Shown in pieces: positions 48,030 through 58,189 of a DNA stretch of 64,000 nucleotides. The notes beneath the pieces were generated by a model. The model made no database searches. It was not told the origin of the DNA and worked only from the letters and a program-made list of their open reading frames with translations. The first letter of the stretch is position 1. Every line of letters begins with the position of its first letter. The position numbers were made by a program, and so were the translations under genes. Location of the stretch: positions 8,221,118 through 8,285,117 of the forward strand of contig CP099839.1 of NCBI GenBank assembly GCA_030062745.1. The letters are read 5' to 3'. Origin of the DNA: Capitulum mitella (lineage: Eukaryota > Arthropoda > Thecostraca > Pollicipedomorpha > Pollicipedidae).

Positions 48030-48935
48030 TCATGTGTACGTAACGGCGAACGCAGCGTGCAAAGACTCTAGCAAGGCAGCGCATCGATGAAACGTCGTCA
48101 ATAAGTTCCTGATGAACGACACTGAGTGTTTCTTGTACCTGTAAACCTGATAATTCCTCACCTATCTTGATTTCGCAGCACTAATTTTTATATCTATCCA
48201 GCGATAAAGATGTTGCTGATGGTAACGACTGTAACGACGCTGATGGCGGTGATAGTGATGCTGTTGATAAAAGTGAGGTTGTTTACTGTTCCACTCAGAA
48301 CAGCATCCGGTGAAAAACTGACCATAATTAATGTATATTTATGACCAAAGCAAAAAACTGACCACCATTATCAGTTTACACATGCAGTTTTATACTATTT
48401 CCCGTCTGTACCGGAAGACAATGCCAAACGAGGATATTTTCAGGAAAACTGTTGCGAATTATACGCGTATGGATGGTGCCTAACACAGAAACGGGAACTT
48501 TTCTTGATTTAAAACGAATTAGAACTCTTCGGAAAACATTTTACCTGCGCACACTTTTAATCGGAATCACTGGCCACACCTTCAAAATCTGACCTTGAAA
48601 ATGGGTTTCAGGGTCAAATAGAAACCGGAAGGAATATAAGAAAAGACGAATAGCAGAACCTTGCAGTATTTCATCCTCATCACAACAATATCTAGTTTTT
48701 GAAAATATGATCATTGGTTACTGAAATAACGCTTCGTACTTCACCAAAATTTGGCCAAAAATCAACGAATTTGAAAAGAAATCGAATTCCCCTGGCGCAG
48801 AAACTGCTTATCAGACAAAGCTCAAAAGTGAAAATGTGACATCTCAGCCACAGATTACCCCTTGAACCAAATTTCATCGCAATCTCAGGCTATGGTGTGT
48901 TGCCCCCTGCTCGATCTCACGTGGTTCCCTGTTCA
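48030..48935. other. Unassigned sequence, repeat-like at the right
   Basis: From about 48590 the text (TGACCTTGAAAATGGGTT, later CCAAATTTCATCGCAATCTC) resembles AGGTCA-rich dispersed repeats common in invertebrates. No gene is recognised. Confidence 0.4.
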
Positions 48936-48939
48936 TCCC

Positions 48940-50130
48940 TTATGTAAGCGACGGCGGTCCGGCTACGATTCGCCGGGTCACCAGACGAGACGGACACCGG
49001 CACGTGATGACCCCGACCAGCGAGGACGTGGTAGGTCACCAGTTCAGCAGGGAAGAGGGCACGCGATGACCTCGATCAGCAGAGTCGGCTGGGGCGGAGG
49101 ACGGTCCGGCGCCTGCGGTTTCAGCTGGTGTTTCCTCCTCCGCCGGCCCGTCTGGCCGTGCGCGTGGCGCGACCTGCTCGTTTCATATCCGTCAGCGTGG
49201 GTCGTTATGTAACCTGGGAACGGTATTGGGTTGTGTGTTCGCCAGGTAAATGTGGCGTTTGTCGCAATGACAGCTATATGGTGCTTATATAGTGTTGGGC
49301 GTGAAATTTTTTCTTTGGCGCTTGTGACGTTTTTCTAAACGTTTTTCAATGTCAGCTTGGGATCATTTACTTATTCTCAAGGCGTGGACAGAAACCTCGT
49401 ACACGTTTCGACTGCTGGAGATACGCCCACTTCCTTTCTAGATGTAACTGCTGTCTTCAGGTGTGATAAGGTTGTTATATAACCAAAACCACTTTCATTT
49501 CTACCCGTCGCTGTCACTTAGAGCCGAATTGATGCACCCCATAAGCTGTTAACAACGTCTTGCATTGTAACTACCAAGTCATGACGAGTGACAATGCACG
49601 TGCATTCGTCACGGTGGTTTTAACGTTCTAGCGTTGAAGCATTATGCACGACCTCGTCTTGTTTCCGATGAGTCGAAATACGGACATCCTCCGATATTGT
49701 ACGCTGTTGATATATTGAAAAAGACAAGTGGTATTCCATAGAATTTTGCCTGTTTATCTTTATTGGCACAGCGACAATCGTATTAAAAAGAAGAGCGTTT
49801 GAAAAACATGTCTGTGGCATTCTCATCAGTGGTGTTCAATCTTCATTGGTAGTTCGGCACGGTGACGAAATGTGGAAGAAAATAATCCAGTTCTCCTCTG
49901 TGCGCCTTAAATGGCTTCAAAAGTCCACCAACGTTAATTGTTGTTCCTGACCTGCTCTGAGAGGTTGATGTTGAACGTGATTAACGTTCTTTCAGTAACA
50001 AAATTCAGTTTTTTGTTTCCAGCGTACATCGGAATTAAACAACACTGAAACAAGCGATGTCGCCATAGGTTTCACGTAAAACTGCAGTCTGGCAAATCCG
50101 ACAAAATCGCGACTAGTCTTTTCGTTCATT
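48940..50130 (+). repeat. Segmental duplication, copy A
   Basis: About 1.2 kb matching copy B at an offset near 1830 bp. Similarity starts abruptly at TTATGTAA. A CpG-rich block follows, and its part at 49062-49219 is identical to copy B except for one base. After a conserved CAG|GTAAAT donor-like site similarity falls to roughly three quarters, then rises again in a block of about 75 bp starting CTTAGAGCCGA near 49517. The copy fades out near 50130. Frames in the core are open in more than one phase. In copy A the phase ending at the donor is closed upstream by TGA, and indels against copy B shift phase, so protein coding is not established. Confidence 0.85.
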
Positions 50131-50770
50131 AATATCAGTTACATACAACTGTCAGGCCACAGGTACAAAAGAAAGACAAGAACATAAATAACCTAAAGTA
50201 GCTGTGCATTTGGACTAAAACGCCCCTTTTCAACACGTTTTATGTTCAGAGGTCTTAGATGGAATTATAAGAACGGTATGTTAAGTAGCGCTTGTCTTTG
50301 CTGCTGTACGTGAACCCGAAAATTTTGCTTTCACCCCGTATCGTCAACACCGCAGGAGTTCGCCACTCTATAAGTTGTTGTTGGTTGTTGGTTGTTGTTG
50401 GTTGTTGTTAAACTGGTGTTGGTTGGCAAGTTGTTTTGAAGAGCTGAGTTAACCGAAACTTTTCAGAATTTAGCATGCATCTCGGTCACAAACAGGTATG
50501 CTCCCTCTTTCAGTCCAATCTCATTTTATGTGAAAATTGTGGATTCTTTTGGAACCTGTGGATGGGTTTGCCTTTATCCATATTTTCTTCACTTAGGCTC
50601 AAATGATACATGATCGCAGCTATAGCTGTCATGTCGCCCGAGAGTTGCCTTTCCAGCCCCTGTGGCTGATTGACAGATTATAACGACCTTGAGAGGCGAT
50701 GATGTCCGTTTTTGGTCTGCGCAGTGAACGTGGGGTGACAGTGACTGTTGCCACCTGGGAGTCACCGCCG
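50131..50770. repeat. Spacer between duplicate copies, with a GTT-rich tract
   Basis: Unique sequence separating copies A and B, except for a GTTGTTGG-type simple repeat at about 50374-50410. There is no primer-binding site or polypurine signature that would make the two copies long terminal repeats of one retroelement. Confidence 0.6.
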
Positions 50771-52015
50771 TTATGTAAGGGACGGCAGTCCGGCTACGAT
50801 TCGCTTGGGTCACCAGAGGGACGGACACCGGCACGTGATGACCCCGGCCGGCGAGGACGTGGTAGGTCACCAGTTGGCAGGGAAGAGGGCGCGCGATGAC
50901 CTCGATCAGCAGAGTCGGCTGGGGCGGAAGACGGTCCGGCGCCTGCGGTTTCAGCTGGTGTTTCCTCCTCCGCCGGCCCGTCTGGCCGTGCGCGTGGCGC
51001 GACCTGCTCGTTTCATATCCGTCAGCGTGGGTCGTTATGTAACCTGGGATCGGTACTGGATTGTGAGTTCGTCAGGTAAATGCGATATGTTTCGCCGATA
51101 ACGATATGTAACCGTTGTATAATGGTTGGTTACATAATGTTGTGCGTGAGACGTTTTGATTGGAGCTTGTGACATTTTTCAGGTGTTTTAAACGACGTCA
51201 TCAACTGGATTACAGTTCCGGTGCAGGGTCCTTTATTTACTCTTAAGACGCAGACTGACATGTGGTCTACACATTTTGACCGTTGAGGATACATCCACTC
51301 TTTTGCAGATGTTAATGCTGTCTACAGAGTATTACCGTTGTTATATAACCAAGACTCTCATTCATATATAACACGCTCATTCCTACTCTTTGCTGCAACT
51401 TAGAGCCGAACTGATGCACCCCATAAGCTGTTAATAACGTCTTGCATTGTAACTACCAAGTCATGGCGGGTGATAACGCACGTACATCGTTTTAACAGTC
51501 TGGCGTTGAAGCATTATGCCTCACCTAGTCTTGTTTCTGGTGTGTCGAAATACGGGTAGCCACCGGTGTGGTATGCTAATGGTAAATTTGAAAAGAGAAA
51601 TGGTATGCCACGAAGTTTTACCTTTTAATGTTTATTGTCACTGCGGTAGTCGTCCAGAAAATAAAAATTAAAGAGCACGTCCGTGGCGTACTTGTCTGTG
51701 GCACTCATCGTTCACTGATGGGTCTGCATGGTGGCAAAAGGTGCAAGAACATGGTCTTGAATTCCCTGTTCTGCACTCAAAATGCTTCAGAAGTCCACCA
51801 AACTTCATTGCTGTGCCGGACTACGCATCATTGGTTGACCTTGAAGTTTAATAACGTTCTCTCAGTAACAAAATGAAGATAAAGTTTCCTTCTGCCAGTG
51901 TTACTCGTAGTCGAACAACACGGAAACCAGAGGTGTTGCTATCGCATTCACGTAAAACTACTATCCGGCAAATCCAACCGGTCAAAATCGCAACTGAGTG
52001 GTCATTTCATTCGCT
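50771..52015 (+). repeat. Segmental duplication, copy B
   Basis: Counterpart of copy A in direct orientation. It begins at TTATGTAA (50771-50778), carries the near-identical core at 50892-51049 and the second conserved block near 51398, and ends in GGCAAATCC followed by AAAATCGC near 51990. The donor-like CAG|GTAAAT is retained at about 51075. In this copy one phase is open from the left edge through the donor, with residues such as RYVTWDRYW near the end; copy A has the conservative variant RYVTWERYW. Confidence 0.85.
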
Positions 52016-52254
52016 TAACACTTAACCGATTCACCAGATCAATGTCTTAGTAATTCGTAGCTGACAGGCGTGGATCCAGGAGAAGGAGTTTTGGGTGGGT
52101 GCTTTCCCTATGTGTTGTCATGTTTTTGTTTTGGTTTGTTTTTGTTTTTGTTCTTTTTTTCGAGGGTTCAATTCAGAGGACTCTGCATATCCTTCATTTC
52201 TTCTGGCCAACCGTTCAAAACTTCCTTCCAACCAGACCTGTGCTTTATGACACG

Positions 52255-52400
52255 TCGGGGAAAATCGATTCCGAATCCGACTCGTGGCTTGCTGAATCAG
52301 TATTGATTCTGACTGTACGCGAGTTTTCTTAAACTGGATCGACTTTGATTCCGACTGAAAATGAAACGAGTCGATTCCGGAATCCATTCCACTAAGATCA
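52255..52400. repeat. GATTC-rich degenerate repeat tract 3
   Basis: Words such as GATTCCGAATCCGACTCG and CGATTCCGGAATCCATTCC recur, giving many partly palindromic GGAATC/GATTCC sites. It resembles the tract at 52.8 kb and those at 28.6 and 38.6 kb. Confidence 0.6.
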
Positions 52401-52404
52401 TTTT

Positions 52405-52770
52405 TAAAAGTATGATGTTCTTGATCCCAAAACATGCTGAGTAACAGTACATTATTATTTTGTTGACAGGGGAATGTGATTCTAGATGTAAATATCAACG
52501 TATTTCTGCAAGCATACGTATGAGTGTTCCATACAGGGAAAGCACTTAGCTGTTTTTTACTGTCATGCCATCAGTGATAAATAAAAAGCGGGCAAAAAAG
52601 TAAACACATTGTCGGAGCGAATTGCATGGGCCGTTATTGCATTAAGAAATTTGTCTTACATAAATTTCTTATCTGTGGAGTTGTGAAGATGCTTTGAAAC
52701 CATTCCTGATAAAGCATTCGCAGGCCATTTTCGTGCTCAAGCGACTGCAACTTCTCAATCACACTGCCAT
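52405..52770. other. Unassigned sequence between GATTC tracts
   Basis: Sequence between two related tracts. It may be the interior of one repeat element, since both flanking tracts belong to the same word family. Confidence 0.4.
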
Positions 52771-52774
52771 TGTG

Positions 52775-52920
52775 GTCAATTCCAGTCCTGATTCCGTTGA
52801 CAGCTATTTGGCTCTACCTCAGACTCTGATTCCGTCACTATTAGTGGAATCGATTCCTTTTCTGGCTCTGGCCGGGACGAAATCGATTCCGAAACCGATT
52901 CCTGTTTTCATTGTATCGCG
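52775..52920. repeat. GATTC-rich degenerate repeat tract 4
   Basis: GATTCCGTTGAC, GGAATCGATTCC and CGATTCCGAAACCGATTCC words. Together with the tract at 52.3 kb it brackets about 380 bp. Confidence 0.6.
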
Positions 52921-52924
52921 CACC

Positions 52925-53875
52925 GGCCTGCTTCCAACTTCAAAAATCTTAAGTCTGCGCCTGTATACGGTATAAGGGTTGCAGTTTTTAAGCAATATTT
53001 CAACTTTAGCCTAAAGTGAGCTTTTTAAATGCAATGGCGTTGTTGCGAAATCAGATCAATTAGGACGGACACATATCGATACGTCTTTGTCACGAGCGTG
53101 CTGTACTTTGTATATAAGTACCGCAGGGCATGTCAGATAACGGTCATGGAAAATAAATGCTGCCTAACTTTGACTGGACTAACTTGTGCAGTCCTGCATA
53201 GGTATTGTTCTCCTTTCTTTCCATAATGTATTTACGCGCCGCCGTATTGGAAACATTACTTCACTCACTTTAGCATATTAGACGTTTGCACCACTAAGCT
53301 GGTTTTTAGCGAATCGACGTCATAAATCCCGCGAATTCCACGCCGTGGCAATAAACCATCTTCCTTGATCAGGCCTTCTGACCAGTTTAAATTTGATTTA
53401 CTTATGCTTTCTTTGAAGTGTGCACAAGCTCTCATGTGGATGGCGTACCACATCAACATGTCTATAGTTGCCCATAGTGCAAGCCGAGCAAAGGCCCGCC
53501 ATCTCAGCGATAACCCTGCCAGTCTTAGAAACGATCCCGAACTGATCGTCCCTTCACAAGTTGATTGCCATTGAACTGTTTTTTACAGGCAATGCGATGT
53601 ACTGAATTTCTTTGAAAGTACCACATAGATTGACGAGGTACGCTGCAATCATTTTGGAAGAATCTTCTCCAAACTAAACAGGTCATGATGTCTACGCCAG
53701 TAAAGCTGAATATGTGACGCTTTCAGCCAAATTATAAGCACCCAGATCTACTTGAGTCAATCAGCTAACGGCAAACCTTCGCTATAACCTTTATAAGAAT
53801 GCGGATTATTCGCGAGATCTGCTTTCTCCAATAAATTTCACGATCTCCCACCATCACTTAACTCAGCTAACGGCA
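52925..53875. other. Unassigned sequence
   Basis: No gene recognised. A TATA-like word (TATATAAG, about 53111) stands alone without a CpG island or initiator evidence. Confidence 0.45.
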
Positions 53876-53879
53876 AACG

Positions 53880-54305
53880 CTCGCAGAGACGGACTTCTCC
53901 GCACCTGCCCGCTGCCCGGCCCGGTGCGACCGGCGAGCCGGCGCCGTCACGGGAAGCGGGCCCGCCCTCCGGCGGACACTTCCCGAGGTAACTGTGCTCC
54001 TCTCGGCGCCGCCGCCCGCCGGCCCCGTCGACCCCGCGCCGTCGCCGACGCCGCTCGCGACGCCGCGCGGACGGCGGCGGCGGCGGCGCTGGGAACGGCT
54101 CGGCGGCCGTGCTCGTTAATGCCGGATGTCTTCTTGTTCCCATGTTGAAGCCGGCGCGAATCGGCGTTTAACGGGCCGGCGGCGGCCGGCTCCCGGCCGA
54201 ATCTCGCCGGCCGCCGGCCCGGAAGTGAGCGGACCGGCCGTCGGGGTCGGCCCGGCCGCGCTACGTGGGGCAAACCGGGCGTTTTTGCCCTTTGTCGAAC
54301 GGTTC
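53880..54305. promoter_or_regulatory. CpG island
   Basis: Very GC-rich with CGGCGGCGG runs near 54070-54090. A donor-like GAG|GTAACT lies at about 53986 and could end a non-coding first exon. Long open frames on both strands are compositional. This is the left edge of a 10-kb cluster of islands. Confidence 0.5.
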
Positions 54306-54889
54306 ATGTGGAGTGCCTTTCTCGCTTCAGTTGGCTCTCGCTTCCCGTGGCTGGCATAGCGTACTCAGAACCGGTGTGCACCCGCTTTCTGCCTCTAATC
54401 TCATTGTATTTCGTAATCCCAGAAAATGACGTCAGTGATCAAAAGCATGCGTGTTCCAACGACGATTTCAATGAATATTTTGTGGTCGATGCTAAGTTCC
54501 TAGACGTTGACTGATAACAAGAACAGGTATAACGCCGCTTAATTGGCTTTTCAGCCGCAGTATGATTTCTAAATTATTATGCCAATTAGTTCCTGTCGAT
54601 CAAGTACAATTCCCTAAGACAAAAATATCCATTTTAGTGTTTAAGGGAAAATTTCGTTGTCCTTTGTCAAAGGCCCCGAATCACGCCTGGACAGATGGAA
54701 TAGTTTTGCCGATTTATTTACTTGTGGTAATTATTAGGGGTCACCGGATACGTCGTTAACATTGATCTCAACCCTGACTGCTACCATTCCTGATCTCTGA
54801 CCTTTTCGACCTTGTCGCCGCCAGCCTATGCCTTGATCACGAGATCAGCCATGACGTCCTGAGCGTGAAGAATGAGGTGACGTTGACTG

Positions 54890-55335
54890 TAGTGTTCGCC
54901 CTCCCCCCGTACACCGTCAGTCCGTGTGGTGCCCGTCCTCTCCCCGGTACAGCGTCAGTCCGTGTGGTGTCTGTCTTCTCTCCGGTACGGCGTCTAGCCG
55001 CTGCCAGCGACCCCGAGCGGCGAGGCTCTCCCAGGGCTATCATTGTTCGGGGACCGAGGTCGGGACCTCGTGACTGCCTCCGGCCGCCGGCCGAGGCGCC
55101 CCCGGAAGGCTATTAGCAGCCGGGCAGGGTCGTGGGTGTGCGCCGGCACCGCTCGGCTCGATCGCACGTAATCGCCCTCCTGCGGAGTAACTGCAGCTGC
55201 TCGGTGCCCGCCCGCGCGAAATCCCGCACCGTTCCTTTGCTGTTATCGAACGGCTAATGACGGAACAAAATCGCGATGATTGTTCGAGCGTACGCCCCCA
55301 TTCGTGAGCGGCTGAAGGCCCTGGGAACGTCGACT
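54890..55335. promoter_or_regulatory. CpG-rich promoter candidate
   Basis: CpG-dense sequence that includes the 38-bp minisatellite and continues to about 55335. It precedes a start codon abutting a splice donor at 55.41 kb, which suggests plus-strand transcription. Confidence 0.4.
54906..54998. repeat. 38-bp minisatellite, about 2.4 copies
   Basis: The unit CCGGTACAGCGTCAGTCCGT... recurs with GTAC at 54909, 54947 and 54985, an exact 38-bp period. It sits inside a CpG-rich segment. Confidence 0.8.
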
Positions 55336-55409
55336 TGCTCTTTCAAATAGCGCTGGCTCGGAGCTGAAGGAATCACCAGCTTGTCCCCTTCCTGTCCATT
55401 TTGTTAAAC

Positions 55410-55412
55410 ATG
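55410..55412 (+). CDS. Candidate start codon at the end of a first exon
   Basis: AAACATG|GTAAGCCC places an ATG with A at -3 directly against a consensus donor, so the first exon would contribute only the initiator methionine (phase 0). Some animal genes have this layout. The upstream sequence is a CpG-rich block. No acceptor-bounded continuation was identified. With only three coding bases the call depends entirely on context. Confidence 0.25.
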
Positions 55413-55419
55413 GTAAGCC

Positions 55420-55845
55420 CTTATTCGCTCTTTAAATGCGTCACGTTTGCGAGCTTCTTATTGAAGCAATATCTGTTTACTCGGATGGGCACCGGTTTCA
55501 TCATTTTCATGGAAGGTCCGAGATGGTTCAGAGATGCCAGCTCTGTTTTTTCGAACCACATCAGTGGTTGAGATGGTTCATTGCCCAGGCCGTATGCATA
55601 CGCCGAGAGCTTGCGTGTCCGTCTGTTTTTGAGATTCGAAGTCCAGTGGGACGCTGGGGAATCCACCTTGTAATGCCATCAAAATCATGCAGCGAAGATT
55701 CCTGTCCAGATGGCACCTGAATACGGCACAATGTAATCACCTCCATCTTGAGGCGCCTCGTCTGCGTAAGGACCGCTACTTTGCCATCTTGTCTCACTGG
55801 GCCCAATTTCCGGACTTCAGGCAGGTCATTGTCTGGTCGGAGAGC
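55420..55845. other. Unassigned sequence between islands
   Basis: Open frames occur on both strands without splice support or recognisable domains. Confidence 0.4.
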
Positions 55846-56410
55846 ACCGAGCGAGTCGCGTCAGCACGCCAGTCTCCTGCCCGTCCGTCCGCTCGGCTCC
55901 ACGGACAGGCTGCCTCGTCTGTCAGTCCTCTTCCGACCGAGCACTCACATTACACGGCGCGCGCGCGTCGTCAATCCGTATCTTTGACAGCTCGTCTCAT
56001 ACACATCGTAGTTGCTGCTCGCTGGCGCGCGGTGCCGGCCGAAAAACAGAAAACACCCGCCCATAAAAACGCCCCCGTGTGAAGCGATCGTGAAGCGCGA
56101 AACAATTTGCATCCTCTTGTTTATGGCGGAGGGCAAGTCGACTGAAGCGGGCGGAGCGCGGCCTGTCGAGCTCCGCTGCTCTCCGGCGACCGGGACCGTT
56201 CACCCCGCGGCGCCGCCCGTCCGTAACCCTCGGAGGCGGCGGCGGCGGTGCCCCTGCCGCGGGGGCGCCGCCCGCGGTGGTGCAACCGGCCCATGGTCGC
56301 AGGGGCGGCCGGCGCCGACGCGACTTCTGCAATCGGCTCCGTGTGGGCAGAGGACCGCTGCAGCGACGCGCCGGCCGCCTGGTCGGTGGCCTTCCAGACC
56401 GGGCCCGGCC

Positions 56411-56440
56411 AGCCAATCACAGGCGGCCGCCTTACGTCAC
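56411..56440 (+). promoter_or_regulatory. CCAAT box and CRE half-site promoter elements
   Basis: AGCCAATCAC (CCAAT at 56413-56417) matches the NF-Y site, and 15 bp later TTACGTCA (56432-56439) matches an ATF/CREB-type site. Pairing of NF-Y and CRE-like sites within a CpG island about 110-140 bp upstream of a start codon is typical of TATA-less animal promoters. Factor identity is inferred. Confidence 0.5.
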
Positions 56441-56552
56441 TGCTTTCTCCCGGCGGCGGCGCCGCGTCGCCGCAGTCTGAGACGGACCGGTGAGCAGCCA
56501 ACACCACCTCGCCGCTGGGAGGAGCCCAGCAGTGCGGCGGCTCTCATCAGCC

Positions 56553-56562
56553 ATGTTGAGGG
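56553..56562 (+). CDS. Candidate first coding exon end downstream of CCAAT/CRE promoter
   Basis: ATGTTGAGGG followed by GTAAGT encodes Met-Leu-Arg plus one base (phase 1). The ATG lies in the context TCAGCCATGT, and the donor GGG|GTAAGT is strong. Together with the CCAAT and CRE-like elements 115-140 bp upstream this forms a complete promoter, 5' untranslated region, start and donor layout. The rest of the gene should lie to the right, possibly outside the window. No identity can be given from three codons. Confidence 0.35.
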
Positions 56563-57604
56563 GTAAGTTCGCCTCGTAATCACGTCCTCTTTCAGCTCGA
56601 CGGCCCGCCGGCGCCGCGCCCGCCACCGCCCCGAGCTAGCAGCTGGCGCGCCGCGCGCCGCGCTCAAGGTGATCTGTGCAAAAACGTGCAACCGCGCTCG
56701 GCCGGAGTGCAGGCGCCGGTGAAACCGCGCCGGCGTCGCGCGGCCGCCAGTGCCCAGTGGAATGCGGCCGAGCCGAGGCCGCCGGCGGAGTCGGCGCAGC
56801 GCCACTTCCTCCGCGCGCAGGACGGAAGACATCCGCAGCGGCGACGGCCGCGCGCCTGGAAGAGGCGCCGACGTCATTTGTCGCCGGACGAAAGCCCCGG
56901 CCGTCGCCGGCGGCGGCGCGCCTCCGTTTTGTGAGTGCCCTCCCAACCCACTTCCTGCGATGGAGATCAGTGAAACCTATCCTCCGCTTCCCGTCTGCGC
57001 GTTCTCGGGTCGTCGAGGTCGCCAGTGGGAAACGATCACTTCTGTCCTATGACGTCCTGAGGCGCTCGGCAGCGCTCGTCGCCGGGCGAGGTCATGCTCG
57101 GGAGAACCCGTTTTCCGTGACGTCACGGACACTCACTCTCCGACCAGCCAAATCGCATGCAAAGTGGTCTGTCTGGTGAAAACGATATGAGCGTGCGTGT
57201 CCCCATTTCCCCGGCGAGCGTAGCCGCCGCCGACGGGCCAGCCGCCGCCGAAATTGGCCGAAACGGCGCCGGACGCAGCCAGGTGCGTCCGGCAGCGATC
57301 GGCCGTCCTCCATGGCCGGTCGCCGCCGCGCCCAGCGCCACCAAGGCCGGCCGGCCGCGACAAGGCCAGCGCTCATCTCTGCAATCGCCCCCGATCGGCG
57401 GCCGGCCGACGGCCGTCACGATCGTGACGTGACGCCCCGTGACGCAATCCGCCGCCGTCACGAGCGGTCCGATCCGCGCCGGTGGGGTCCCGGCCGGCGA
57501 CCGTCACGACCCGTCCGGCGGCTTCAGGCGCCTGGCTTGTGCGTGGGCGCTATCGCTCTTCGGTGGGCCCCACCGACCTCGATTGCTTTTCGCCGGAGGT
57601 GGCA

Positions 57605-58185
57605 GTAGATAATACGCCCGCGCTGGATTGTCTCCTGCAAAATATCAAATGAGCCATATTGCCCGTTCTGGGAAGTTTGCATCTCATGGCTTATGAAAAG
57701 TAGACTCATGCAGACAAAAACAGTTCGCAGGATACGTACAAAGTAGCAGGCCTTAACGACTCCCAAGAGGAAACTTCTTTTCGGCACGTTTCGTAGTCAT
57801 ATTAGAGTCAGATCAGCCCTCTATCTTCAAGTTTTGCGCGAAAAGCTAATTTGCACGGCCAGATCATTGTGATGCAACGTTGGCTCATGAGACATTTTCC
57901 TGCACGCTTGCGATTTTTATGTGGAAGGCTGGATTGGTGTGACACAGAATAGCCGATCGTAATCTGCTTCCCAAAACAGCCAAGGAAAGTCCTCTTTTAA
58001 AGGGATTAAGAGATCTAAGCCGATGGTAATAGTGGATGAATACGTTAATATAAAAAAAATCAACAGTAGTGTTGAAAAAGAGACTGCTGTTCCCCATGCC
58101 CAAGTTTTTTAACGACGGGACCGATTCAGCCGATAATTTTCAAATTTATGTCTGCTTTGAGATTTAGCGCTCCGCGCTGATGCAA
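57605..58185. other. Unassigned sequence between islands
   Basis: AT-richer sequence, probably intronic if the 56.55-kb exon is real. No exon recognised. Confidence 0.4.
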
Positions 58186-58189
58186 AGGG

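Larger units (their letters stand above)
55850..57600. promoter_or_regulatory. Large CpG island cluster
   Basis: About 1.75 kb of CpG-dense DNA. It contains the CCAAT/CRE-type promoter and candidate first exon described separately, plus a perfect 14-bp palindrome CCGTGACGTCACGG at 57115-57128 centred on a consensus CRE. An AGA|GTGAGT donor in minus orientation lies at about 57136, so the island may be bidirectional. The long frames in all phases are not treated as genes. Confidence 0.6.

Noticed and set aside
48940..52015. Interpretation of the two direct copies as long terminal repeats of one retroelement
   Set aside because: The intervening 640 bp has no primer-binding site, polypurine tract or coding sequence, and the copy ends are not TG...CA.
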